From: CAZIUL01 sp964542475
GTDB taxonomy: Bacteria > Planctomycetota > B15-G4 > CAYZWU01
Direction of reading: 5' to 3'
DNA: 64,000 nt
Assembly (NCBI GenBank): GCA_964542475.1
Contig: CAZIUL010000007.1
Span: 1-64,000 of the forward strand
The notes beneath the pieces were generated by a model. That model worked only from the letters and a program-made list of their open reading frames with translations, did no database searches and had not been told where the DNA came from. Below are positions 52,449-61,274 of this stretch, one piece after another. The first letter of the stretch is position 1, and each line of letters starts with the position of its first letter. A program made the translations under genes and the position numbers.

Positions 52449-54959
52449 TCAGTTTGAGTTGAGCGAAACCTCGGGCTTGTCCTCCACAGACGTCTCGACG
52501 ACTTTTGGCTCGAAAACGATCTTGTCGTTCTCTACCTTCACAACCACGTGGTTCTTGCCATCGAACGCGTTTTTGAGAATCTGCTCGGAAAGAGGGTCTT
52601 CGATCAGGTTTTCGATTGCGCGCCTGAGCGGCCTTGCCCCGAACTCGAGGTTTGTTCCCTTTTCGATGACAAGATCTCTCGCTTCCTGGCTGAGCTCGAA
52701 GCTGATTCCTTTCCCGTGGAGCCTTTCGATGATCCCCATGAGCTCGATGTCCAGGATCTCCTTCATGTTTTCTTTGGTCAGCGCCTTGAAGATGATCACG
52801 TCATCAAGCCGGTTCAGGAACTCCGGCCGGAAAAATTTCTCCACCTCTCCCTGAAGCTGTTCCGTCATCTTATCGTGATCGGCATCGGGGGAAGAGACCC
52901 GGAAGCCGAGGCTGCTCTTGTTCTTGATCACGTTCGCGCCGATGTTGGAAGTCATGATTATGACCACGTTCCGGAAATCAATGTTGCGGCCGAAGGAATC
53001 GGTAAGACGTCCCTCTTCCATGATCTGAAGCAACATGTTGAAGATGTCGGAATGCGCCTTCTCCACCTCGTCAAGCAGCACCACCGAATAGGGGCGTCTC
53101 CTCACCTTTTCCGTAAGCTGCCCGCCTTCCTCGTATCCCACGTATCCGGGAGGCGCACCCACAAGCCGCGAAGCGTTGAATTTTTCCATGTACTCCGACA
53201 TGTCCATCTGGATCAGGGCGTCCTCGTTTCCGAACATGAACTTTGCCAGCTGCTTTGCCAGGTGGGTTTTTCCCACGCCGGTAGGCCCCAGGAAAAGGAA
53301 ACAGCCCATCGGGCGTCGCGGGTTTTTCAGTCCGGACCGCGAGCGGCGCACAGACTTCGCGATGGCCACTATCGCGTCGTCCTGGCTGACCACGGTCCTG
53401 TGCATCTCTTCTTCCATCTTGAGCAACCGCTCGGCCTCGCCCTTTTCCAGGCGCGTGAGTGGAATCCCTGTGATGCTCGAAACCGTCTCGGCGATCACAT
53501 CCTCGTCCACGATACCGTCGATCTCTTCGGATGAGTTCTTCCACTCGTCAACGGCTTCCTTGCACTTCTTGCGAAGTTTCTCGGCCTTGTCCCTGATATA
53601 TGCGGCCTGCTCGAAGTCCTGCCCGGCAACAGCCTCTTCCTTCTCCTTGCTCAGCTTTGCGATCTCATCCTCCATTTCCTTGAGATCGGGCGGGTGTGTC
53701 ATTGTCTTCAGGCGCACCCGTGCACCTGCCTCGTCCACCACGTCGATTGCCTTGTCCGGCAGAAAACGTGATGTGATGTACCTGTCGGAAAGCTCGACCG
53801 CCAGCCCGATGGCCTCGTCCGTGATCCGCACCTTGTGATGAGCTTCGTAGCGGTCCCTGAGCCCAAAGATGATGTCGATCGTCTCGCTCTTGGTCGGGGG
53901 CTCCACGAGGATGCTCTGGAACCGCCTTTCCAAAGCGCCGTCCTTCTCGATAAACTTTCTGTATTCGTCCATGGTGGTGGCGCCGATGCACTGCACCTCC
54001 CCGCGGGATAGCGACGGTTTCAGCACATTCGCTGCGTCGATCGCGCCTTCAGCCCCGCCTGCCCCAACCAGGGTATGAAGCTCGTCAATGAACAGAATGA
54101 TGTTTCCGGACCGCCGCACCTCAGCCATCACGGCCTTGATCCTTTCCTCGAACTGGCCCCTGTACTTCGTGCCGGCCACCATCATCGCCAGGTCGAGAAC
54201 AACGATGCGCTTACGCCGTAGAAGCTCTGGAATATCGCCTTTAATGATGTTCTGCGCCAGCCCCTCGACGATTGCTGTCTTGCCAACGCCCGGCTCGCCC
54301 AGGAGCACGGGATTGTTCTTCGTGCGGCGTGAAAGAATCTGAATCACCCTCTGGATCTCTCGTATGCGGCCGATTACGGGATCTAGCTTTCCCTCGCCTG
54401 CGAGCGTGGTGAGGTCTCTGCCAAAGGCATTGAGGGCGGGTGTCTTGGATTTGGCGGCTTTCTTCTTCACACCGCCGACGCCGGCGGCACCGGGCTGCTC
54501 ATCGCCCTCCTCCTGATCGATCTCCGCGCCCAAGAACTCGAGAACCTCCTCCTTCACCGATTCCAGCTTCACGTTCATCGCCGCAAGAACCCGCGCCGCA
54601 ACACCCTCGCTCTCCCTGAGCAGGCCGAGAAGAATGTGTTCCGTGCCGATATAGTTGTGCCCGAGGTTGGCAGCCTCCTCTGTGGAAAGCTCCAGCACTC
54701 TCTTGGCTCTCGGGGTGAAGGGAAGCTGCCCCATGCTGACCAGCGTGGGAGAGCCCTTGACCATCTTTTCGATCTCGCTGCGGATCCGCTTCAGGTCCAC
54801 TTCCATGTTCCTGAGAACATTGGCTGCCACACCGCTCCCCTCGTGGACCAATCCCAGCAGCAGGTGTTCGGTGCCGATATACTCGTGATTCAGTCTCGCT
54901 GCCTCGCTTTTGGCCAGGCTCATCACCTTGCGCGCACGATCGGTAAAGCGTTCAAACAT
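52449..54959 (-). CDS. clpC: ClpC protease ATPase
   Basis: An 836-residue Hsp100 unfoldase for ClpP. Two Clp-N repeats (HEYIGTEHLLLGLVHE and HNYIGTEHILLGLLRE), D1 with Walker A GEPGVGKTAIVEGL, a UVR/M-domain segment between the ATPases (about 415-475), D2 with GPTGVGKTHLAKQL, and the C-terminal D2-small domain are all present. The N-domain GTEH sites are where ClpC recognises phospho-arginine in Bacillus. The ATG at 54959 has AGGAGG upstream. It lies downstream of mcsA-mcsB, so it is the probable receiver of substrates marked by McsB. Confidence 0.95.
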   Translation of the reverse strand: MFERFTDRARKVMSLAKSEAARLNHEYIGTEHLLLGLVHEGSGVAANVLRNMEVDLKRIRSEIEKMVKGSPTLVSMGQLPFTPRAKRVLELSTEEAANLGHNYIGTEHILLGLLRESEGVAARVLAAMNVKLESVKEEVLEFLGAEIDQEEGDEQPGAAGVGGVKKKAAKSKTPALNAFGRDLTTLAGEGKLDPVIGRIREIQRVIQILSRRTKNNPVLLGEPGVGKTAIVEGLAQNIIKGDIPELLRRKRIVVLDLAMMVAGTKYRGQFEERIKAVMAEVRRSGNIILFIDELHTLVGAGGAEGAIDAANVLKPSLSRGEVQCIGATTMDEYRKFIEKDGALERRFQSILVEPPTKSETIDIIFGLRDRYEAHHKVRITDEAIGLAVELSDRYITSRFLPDKAIDVVDEAGARVRLKTMTHPPDLKEMEDEIAKLSKEKEEAVAGQDFEQAAYIRDKAEKLRKKCKEAVDEWKNSSEEIDGIVDEDVIAETVSSITGIPLTRLEKGEAERLLKMEEEMHRTVVSQDDAIVAIAKSVRRSRSGLKNPRRPMGCFLFLGPTGVGKTHLAKQLAKFMFGNEDALIQMDMSEYMEKFNASRLVGAPPGYVGYEEGGQLTEKVRRRPYSVVLLDEVEKAHSDIFNMLLQIMEEGRLTDSFGRNIDFRNVVIIMTSNIGANVIKNKSSLGFRVSSPDADHDKMTEQLQGEVEKFFRPEFLNRLDDVIIFKALTKENMKEILDIELMGIIERLHGKGISFELSQEARDLVIEKGTNLEFGARPLRRAIENLIEDPLSEQILKNAFDGKNHVVVKVENDKIVFEPKVVETSVEDKPEVSLNSN

Positions 54960-55196
54960 CAAATCCTCCTGTTGTCAGCCTGCTTCCTGTTTCGGTTTAT
55001 AGATCAGAACCAGGCATCCGCATCAATAGTATACCAATCAATGAGGTAGATTCTGCTGAAACGTTCTCAGTATAACTTTGACAGGTATCACTAATTGCTC
55101 GAACCTTGCGTCTGACAAGGTTTCCACTTAAAACGCGCCATCCAGTCCGTTTCTTTCAAGGCTCCAGAGTATCCTTAGCCATTGTCGTCAAAAAGC

Positions 55197-56243
55197 TCAG
55201 TTTTCCTGTAGCCGGCTTCTAATTAGATTAGCCCTGATGATGTCACGCTCTTTCTGGTCCAGCTCCCGCTTCTCACTCTTTTGTAGATGACCCGGTTGAA
55301 TGTCAAGGAAAAGCTTGTTGACGGCCTCGATGGACAGCCCACTGAAGATGTTCGTGGCGACTCCCAGCCTCAAGGCTGAAAGATAAGTCATTGTCTCTTC
55401 AGAAGATATGCACCGCGCATAACGCAGCACACCCACGGCCCGCCAGATCTTATCCTCGAGTACTTTACGTTCATCGGTGACCAGCGCTTTCCTGACCCCG
55501 CGCTCGTATTCGATTATTTTGGGGAGCACCCTTTCCATGGAGCTGATGATATCCTGAGGAGTGATTCCAAGGGTTATTTGGTTCGATATCTGGTAAAAAT
55601 CGCCCACCGCAGGCGAACCTTCACCGAAAAAACCTCTCACCTCCAGGTTGACCTGTGAAACCGCGTTGAAGACCTTTTCGATGTTCTTGGACAGCACAAG
55701 CGCGGGAAGGTGTAACATCACCGATATCCTGAGACCTGTGCCTACGTTTGTGGGACAGGTGGTCAGAAAGCCCACCTTCTGATCGAAAGCATAGTTCAAC
55801 TCGTTTTCCAGGATGGAATCGATCCCGTCTGTCTTCTTCCACGCGTCATGAAGGGCAAGGCCCGCTGTCAAAACCTGTATGCGCAGGTGGTCCTCCTCGT
55901 TCACCATGATGCTCAACGATCCGGTGTTATCGAAAGCCACACCACGGGAATTTTCAGCCTTGAGATGTTCCAGGCTTATCAGGTGGTTCTCCAGGAGCAG
56001 CATCCGGTCCACTTCGTCTATGCAGTCCATCTTCACATACTGCATCCCCACGCCGATCTTCTCGGATGTCACCTTGGGAGCAAGAAACAACTCGAGCTCT
56101 TCTTCGCTTTCCGCTGAAAGCTTCCCCTTGAAATTGAACTCCTCAATATTCCTGGCAAGGCGGAACCTGGTGGAAAGAACTATTTCCGATTCAGCGCCCG
56201 TGCCTGAAAGCCAAACCCCGGCATTGCTCAGATCAAACCTCAT
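55197..56243 (-). CDS. mcsB: Protein arginine kinase McsB
   Basis: A 348-residue phosphagen-kinase-fold enzyme that phosphorylates protein arginines, marking substrates for ClpCP. STRFRLARNI (about 24-33) and TTCPTNVGTGLRISVML with the active-site Cys 163 are present; the acidic residues that orient arginine lie in MVNEEDHLRIQ (113-123). Length matches Firmicutes McsB. The start overlaps mcsA as ATGA, and clpC follows after 237 bases. It shows that arginine-phosphorylation quality control extends to this lineage. Confidence 0.93.
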   Translation of the reverse strand: MRFDLSNAGVWLSGTGAESEIVLSTRFRLARNIEEFNFKGKLSAESEEELELFLAPKVTSEKIGVGMQYVKMDCIDEVDRMLLLENHLISLEHLKAENSRGVAFDNTGSLSIMVNEEDHLRIQVLTAGLALHDAWKKTDGIDSILENELNYAFDQKVGFLTTCPTNVGTGLRISVMLHLPALVLSKNIEKVFNAVSQVNLEVRGFFGEGSPAVGDFYQISNQITLGITPQDIISSMERVLPKIIEYERGVRKALVTDERKVLEDKIWRAVGVLRYARCISSEETMTYLSALRLGVATNIFSGLSIEAVNKLFLDIQPGHLQKSEKRELDQKERDIIRANLIRSRLQEN

Positions 56244-56761
56244 TCCCGGCCTCCCCCTTCAACGCTCCCGGATATCAGGGATTCCAGCTCAAGAATCCTG
56301 TCGCGGAGCTTGGCTGCTTCCTCGTATTTTTCCGCCTTTATCGCGCGAGCGAGAAGCTCTTTCTGTTTAATCAGCTCGTTTCTGCGCACAGTCTTGGAGC
56401 TTTGGCCGTCAGGCACCTTCCCGATGTACCTTGCCGACCCATGAACCTTTTTCAGCAGCGGCTCAAGCTCCTCCTCAAAAACCCGGTAATCGCGGGCACA
56501 GCCGAGCCTGCCGCTCTTCTGGAAATCCGAATAGCTGATCCCGCATTCGGAACATCTTTTAGTTTCATCGAAAGAACCCTTCTTCCCGCTCTTCTCTATC
56601 AGGTTCCCGATGAGCTCGGACAGGGAGATCGTCTGCTGATGCGGCAGGTTCATTTCCCTGGCGCACTGCTCACAAAGATGCAGCTCGTTACGCTTCCCGC
56701 TCTTGATCTCCGTCAGGTGAACGGTTGCCGCTGCTTTTTTACATTTCTTGCATAACATCAT
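56240..56761 (-). CDS. mcsA: McsA, activator of McsB
   Basis: A 173-residue zinc protein. CxxC pairs occur in MMLCKKCKKAA, HLCEQCARE and KRCSECGISY, with a further lone Cys near 93 (LGCARDY), and a UVR motif lies at about 130-165 (KEKQ-like LIKQKELLARAIKAEKYEEA). McsA activates McsB and links it to ClpC. No ctsR repressor gene precedes it here, unlike in Firmicutes. Ribosome site weak. It is coupled to mcsB by a 4-base overlap. Confidence 0.9.
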   Translation of the reverse strand: MMLCKKCKKAAATVHLTEIKSGKRNELHLCEQCAREMNLPHQQTISLSELIGNLIEKSGKKGSFDETKRCSECGISYSDFQKSGRLGCARDYRVFEEELEPLLKKVHGSARYIGKVPDGQSSKTVRRNELIKQKELLARAIKAEKYEEAAKLRDRILELESLISGSVEGGGRE

Positions 56762-56940
56762 CGTTTCACATCACCGCTGAATTCGGGCTTCGAAGCCCCT
56801 GGATAACTTGTCGGCCACCCGCGCCCATACACCGGCCTCAGCCTTCTCGATCGGCTCCATAACATGCCTCTCGCGTATATGTATATTGTCGGCCCTGATA
56901 CGCGGCAACAGGCCGAACTCTCCAATTTATTGTCATTAAA

Positions 56941-58341
56941 TCACAGATCGTCAACACAACTCTTGAAACACTCTCCACGCTCTTCGAAATTCAGGAACTG
57001 ATCGTACGAGGCAAAAGCGGGAGAAAGAAGCACGAAAGAACCTGGCCGCGCGCATTGCGAAGCGTTTTTCACAGCTCCCATGAGATCTCCAGCCAAGGCG
57101 ATGTGCGGCCCCTCAACACCCTGGCGGGAGCAAGCGTCGGATACGGCTTTTGCAAGGCTTAAACCGGTCTCTCCTATCAGATGAACGCTTTCAGCCCTTT
57201 TTATGATCCCTTCCGCCAGCTTGTCAAGGGGAAGTTTTTTGTCATACCCGCCGGCTATCAGGTGAACGGCTCCGTCCATCACTTCCAGGGCGGCCAGGCA
57301 GGATACAGGTGTCGTTGCAATGGAATCGTTTATGTAGGTGATCCCGCTTTTTGAGGCAACCGTCTCCAGCCTGTGAGAAACCCCTTGAAACGCCGCGCCT
57401 GCCTCCACAACAGCCTTTGACACGGGACCCGAATCGAGAATCATGCGCACGCCTGCCAGCGCGGACATGATGTTCTCCAGGTTGAAAACACCCGGGAGTC
57501 TCACCTTTTCCGTATCGACAAGAACCCGCGAGCTGCCGCCTATGCGTTCGACGATGGATCCATCACTCAGAAAGTAGCCCTCGGGCAGCTCGCCGCGGGA
57601 CGAAAACCAGAGCGCAGGGAGATCGCTCCCCTTGAAGCGCTTCGCGCTGGCTTCGTCGCCTCCATTGAATACAGCGCCCCGGGCGCGCACCAGTATCCGG
57701 GATTTGGCTTCGATATACGACTCGAAATCACCATGCCGGTCCAGATGGTTAGGGGTCAGGTTCGTGATGACGGCCACATCAGGACCAAGCCCGCATCGGC
57801 CCGTCATTTCGAGCTGGAACGAGGAAAGCTCCAGAACCACAACATCCCGCTCTTCGATCTTATCGATGTCCGGAAGAAGCGAGCCCCCCATGTTGCCTCC
57901 GAGCCAGGCCCTTTCGCCTGCCGCACGGAGCATATTGAAAATCAGGTGCGATGTTGTTGTTTTCCCGTTCGATCCGGTCACGCCCAGCACCCTGCTGCTG
58001 CCGAGCAGCTTCAGCGTCAGGTTCATTTCGGATTCGATGGATACGTTGTTTTCCACGGCCGTTTTCAGATACGGCGAAGATGGCGGGACAGCCGGGTTGG
58101 CGACAACCATGTCAGTCTTTGCGAAATCCTCCTGCCGGTGCTCCTCCAGAACCAGGCGGACCGGCAGCCCCTCGATCAGTTCGAGCCCCTTCTTCAGCTC
58201 GGAGGCCGGCCTGAGATCGGTCACAGTGACCTTTGCCCCTTGCTCGACCAGAAAACGGACGACACCGGCCCCGCCGCCGAACAAACCGAGCCCCATCACC
58301 GTGACCTTCATATCTTTGAACGAGGATTCATGCTTTGACAT
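56941..58341 (-). CDS. murD: UDP-N-acetylmuramoyl-alanine:D-glutamate ligase
   Basis: A 466-residue Mur ligase that adds D-Glu to UDP-MurNAc-L-Ala. The N-terminal domain has a Rossmann-like GLGLFGGGAGVVRFL; the ATP loop is VTGSNGKTTTSHLI (Lys 127); central motifs ITNLTPNHLDRHGDF and NDSIATTPVSCLAALE follow. Other dcw genes are not in this window, so the gene is outside the usual cluster. The start could be MSKHE (58341) or MKVTVMG 30 bases later. It is divergent from the Nudix gene. Confidence 0.94.
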   Translation of the reverse strand: MSKHESSFKDMKVTVMGLGLFGGGAGVVRFLVEQGAKVTVTDLRPASELKKGLELIEGLPVRLVLEEHRQEDFAKTDMVVANPAVPPSSPYLKTAVENNVSIESEMNLTLKLLGSSRVLGVTGSNGKTTTSHLIFNMLRAAGERAWLGGNMGGSLLPDIDKIEERDVVVLELSSFQLEMTGRCGLGPDVAVITNLTPNHLDRHGDFESYIEAKSRILVRARGAVFNGGDEASAKRFKGSDLPALWFSSRGELPEGYFLSDGSIVERIGGSSRVLVDTEKVRLPGVFNLENIMSALAGVRMILDSGPVSKAVVEAGAAFQGVSHRLETVASKSGITYINDSIATTPVSCLAALEVMDGAVHLIAGGYDKKLPLDKLAEGIIKRAESVHLIGETGLSLAKAVSDACSRQGVEGPHIALAGDLMGAVKNASQCARPGSFVLLSPAFASYDQFLNFEERGECFKSCVDDL

Positions 58342-58481
58342 GTTGCGCTGCGCTGCCCGAACCGAACGATGTTCCGTAAAAACCGAGCTTCTGAAAGGTT
58401 AACCTGTCACCTTACACTGCCGTGTTTGACTCTACAATCCCAAAGGTGTAAAAACAAACCAGCTGTTTCACTGGGGGTTGA

Positions 58482-58501
58482 GGAACCGCGGATGGGCACG
58501 G
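58482..58501. repeat. Short ACGGAT-type repeat, copy 4
   Basis: GGAACCGCGGATGGGCACGG matches copies 1-3 except for G in place of A within GGACACGG and one C/A change. It lies between murD and the Nudix gene, just before that gene's start. Confidence 0.5.
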
Positions 58502-58527
58502 TCAAAAAACCTGAAAGGATCATTTTC

Positions 58528-58956
58528 ATGGTATACACATACGAGTATCAGCGGCCTGCAGTGACAGTGGACATGGTCGTCCTGGCTCCGGCGGGAGATG
58601 GACACGAGGTTCTTCTCATCAAGAGGGGCGACGACCCGTTCAAAGGACAATGGGCCCTGCCCGGAGGCTTCATGGAGATCGATGAGGAGCTCGAGGATGC
58701 CGCAGCCAGGGAGCTCGAAGAGGAGACCGGGCTTAAAGGGATCGCTCTCAAAGAAATCGGGGCTTTCGGAAAGGTGGGCCGTGATCCGCGCGGCCGCACC
58801 GTCAGCATCGTCTACATGGCCGTGCTGCCGTCCAGGTCCGATGCCAGGGCGGGTGACGACGCCGCGGAGGCGGCCTGGTTTCCGCTCCATGCCGCGCCTT
58901 CTCTCGCGTTCGACCACAACGACATCATCGCACGCGCACAAGATATGCTCGGATGA
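58528..58956 (+). CDS. Nudix hydrolase
   Basis: A 142-residue pyrophosphohydrolase with a complete Nudix box, GFMEIDEELEDAAARELEEE then TGL (47-69), fitting GX5EX7REUXEEXGU exactly. DMVVLAPAGDGHEVLLIKRG and FKGQWALPGG place it among the ADP-ribose/NADH-type or broad-specificity Nudix proteins; the substrate is open. AAAGGA lies eight bases before the ATG at 58528, so the 53 codons of longer frame are unlikely to be translated. Short gap to the convergent sulfatase-fold gene. Confidence 0.88.
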   Translation: MVYTYEYQRPAVTVDMVVLAPAGDGHEVLLIKRGDDPFKGQWALPGGFMEIDEELEDAAARELEEETGLKGIALKEIGAFGKVGRDPRGRTVSIVYMAVLPSRSDARAGDDAAEAAWFPLHAAPSLAFDHNDIIARAQDMLG

Positions 58957-58989
58957 GATGCTCCCATGACGCAGCCGGGCAGGTCAGCT

Positions 58990-61059
58990 TCACGGGGCCC
59001 GCTTGTTCAGCCAGGGCTTCAGCTTGTCCGCGAGTTCGGGTTCTATTTCTGCCCCGAAACGCATGGCAAGCGTCAGATGTCTCACGGCTTTTTCGGGCTG
59101 CTCAAGCATGACACAGGCCTTTGCCAGGTTGTGGTGAGCCTTGGCAAGACCCGGGTCTTTTTCGAGCGCTTTCTCGAACCATTCGACAGCGGCTTCGTAG
59201 TCGCCCCTGTTCGCATAGAGCGAACCCAGGTTGAACAGGGCAAGAACGTAGTTCGGCTGGATCGTTGCCGCGCGCATCCAGAGTTTCTCGGCCATGTCCT
59301 GTTCGCCGCGCCCGGCATAAATGACCGCAAGGTTGAAACAGGCATCAGCGTGCTCAGGATCCATCTCAAGCGTTTTCTCCAACCCCTCAAACGCATCCTC
59401 CGTCCTTCCCTGCCTGTCGTAGACCAGGGCCAGGTTGTGCATGGCAGTGGCCGAGTCCGGCCTAATATTGAGCAGCCGCTTGTAATACTGCTCCGCATCG
59501 TTCAGCCGCCCCAACCTCTCGCTTATCACTGCCAGCGCAGTGACGACATCCGGGTTTCCCGGCTCTTCCTCATAAAGCCTCTCCAGCGCCGGCATGGCCT
59601 CGTTGTACTTTTCGCCCTGGAACATTCTCGTGGCGCGATCCAGCTCCGCTTGGACCCAGATCCTCGATTTGGGATCAGGCCCGCTGAATGGATCCCCCTC
59701 TATGCCGTTGTGCTCCGCGCCGGATGCGTACCCGAGCGCTGACAGCTTCTCCTGCACATCATCGTCCACCCCCATCCCCGCACCGCTGCCTTCCCTCCCG
59801 TTCCGTGACTCCAGGGCGCTGCCATGCAGCAGCTTCATGAGCACGGCATGGAGCTTGCCTCCCTCGGCCTTGCCTTCCTCGTAAAGGTTTTTCATCTCAA
59901 CCGGGTCGTCCGCCGTGTTGAACAGCTCCGGTTCAGGCGAGGCGATGTACTTGAAACGTCCTGCACGAACCCCTCTCAGCCCTGCCCATCCGAGATCGAA
60001 GTATGGAAGAAGCGTCTCAAAGTAAATATGATCGTGGACGCTCGCGGCTTCCCCGGTCACAAGAGGCACAAGACTGCGCCCTGCAAACCCGTGCACCATG
60101 CCTTCGGGCTCTATGTTGAGGATGTCCAGAACGGTGGGCATGATGTCGACCAGGGACACGGGAGTATCGATGCTTTTCTGACGCGGAAAAAGCACCGGGT
60201 TCGACACGATCAGCGGCACGTGCAGTGTGGAGTCGTAAACAAAGATGCCGTGCGTTTCCTCGCCGTGTTCGTAAAGGCTTTCGCCGTGGTCGGATGTGAC
60301 GACGACAAGGGTGTTCGGGGTGTGTCCCTTCATCTTCAGCACCTTCAAAAGAAGGCCGAGCTGCTCGTCCACGTAAGCGATCTCGCCGTCGTAGGGATTC
60401 TCGGCGTACCTGCCGGCAAACGGCTCCGGAGGCTGGTACAAGCTGTGGGGATCGAAGTAGTGAACCCACAAAAAAAACGGGGACTTTTCCTGCCTGCCCA
60501 GGAAGGCAATTGCTCGTTGGGTGACCTCATCGGCCTTGCGCTCGGGAATGGCAAGAGAGCCGCCCTTTCTTCCGTAGACAATCGCATCGTCGTACTCTTC
60601 GAACCCCTGGTCCAGGCCGAACATGGAGTCAAGCACGAACGCCCCTATCACCGCGCCTGTCCGGTAACCGCGGCTTTCCAGCGCCTCGGCAAGCGTTGTG
60701 AGCTGTTTCCGTGCGCTGTAAACACCGTTGTTTCTGGCACCGTGCGCGAACGGGTATGCACCTGTCATGATGGATATGTGCGATGGAAGCGTGAGCGGGC
60801 AGGGCGAGTACGCCTTCTCGAATAGTATCCCTTCCGAGGCGAGCCTGTCCATGTTGGGAGTTGCCGCCGCATCGCAGCCGTAGGCGCCCACGTGGTCGGC
60901 TCGCAAGGTGTCCACGGTGACGAGCAGCACGTTATACTGCTTGTTACCGCTGTTCTCGATGGGATCGCCGCACCCGGCAACACCGAAAAGAAACAGAAGC
61001 GCGGCCATGAAAGGGATGCGGATTCCGGATTGCCTGTGCACGGGATGCTTTCCAGTCAC
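58990..61059 (-). CDS. Sulfatase-fold/TPR lipoprotein with Thr at the nucleophile position
   Basis: About 689 residues from a GTG with GGAG upstream. A lipoprotein signal ends GVAG before Cys 30. The alkaline-phosphatase/sulfatase domain has NVLLVTVDTLRADHVGAYG (metal Asp) and DHGESLYEHGEETHG; at the nucleophile site it reads SPCPLTLPSHISIMTG. Classical sulfatases have C/S-x-P-S-R there, so the aligned residue is Thr 90 and the following Arg is His. That resembles phosphoglycerol/phosphoethanolamine transferase relatives more than formylglycine sulfatases. From about 485 the protein becomes a TPR array (AMHNLALVYDRQGRTEDAFE). Probably an anchored periplasmic hydrolase or transferase. Confidence 0.85.
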   Translation of the reverse strand: MTGKHPVHRQSGIRIPFMAALLFLFGVAGCGDPIENSGNKQYNVLLVTVDTLRADHVGAYGCDAAATPNMDRLASEGILFEKAYSPCPLTLPSHISIMTGAYPFAHGARNNGVYSARKQLTTLAEALESRGYRTGAVIGAFVLDSMFGLDQGFEEYDDAIVYGRKGGSLAIPERKADEVTQRAIAFLGRQEKSPFFLWVHYFDPHSLYQPPEPFAGRYAENPYDGEIAYVDEQLGLLLKVLKMKGHTPNTLVVVTSDHGESLYEHGEETHGIFVYDSTLHVPLIVSNPVLFPRQKSIDTPVSLVDIMPTVLDILNIEPEGMVHGFAGRSLVPLVTGEAASVHDHIYFETLLPYFDLGWAGLRGVRAGRFKYIASPEPELFNTADDPVEMKNLYEEGKAEGGKLHAVLMKLLHGSALESRNGREGSGAGMGVDDDVQEKLSALGYASGAEHNGIEGDPFSGPDPKSRIWVQAELDRATRMFQGEKYNEAMPALERLYEEEPGNPDVVTALAVISERLGRLNDAEQYYKRLLNIRPDSATAMHNLALVYDRQGRTEDAFEGLEKTLEMDPEHADACFNLAVIYAGRGEQDMAEKLWMRAATIQPNYVLALFNLGSLYANRGDYEAAVEWFEKALEKDPGLAKAHHNLAKACVMLEQPEKAVRHLTLAMRFGAEIEPELADKLKPWLNKRAP

Positions 61060-61094
61060 CGATTTCTCCAGCAAAGGGTTCTATGTTCTGGGAA

Positions 61095-61175
61095 GAGGCG
61101 GCAACAGAGTGCCGCCCTCCAAAAGAGAAGGAATGCGCCGGTTGAACAATGGAGGGCGCCGCTCCGTCGGCGCCG
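61095..61175. repeat. GGAGGGCGGC-family palindromes, copies 2 and 3
   Basis: GAGGCGGCAACAGAGTGCCG followed by CCCTCC (61095-61120) is the reverse of the copy at 52389 with two mismatches. A related palindrome, GGAGGGCGCCGCTCCGTCGG then CGCC, follows at 61151-61175. They lie between the M14 gene end and the sulfatase-fold gene start. They could fold into hairpins in either transcript. Confidence 0.6.
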
Positions 61176-61274
61176 AAAAACAACCCACACCGCATCAATC
61201 AACCCCCTCAGGAGTCGGCTGTCGGCTGCGGGCGAAGCCCGCCCTATGTTATCGGCAGACTGACATCAGCCACA

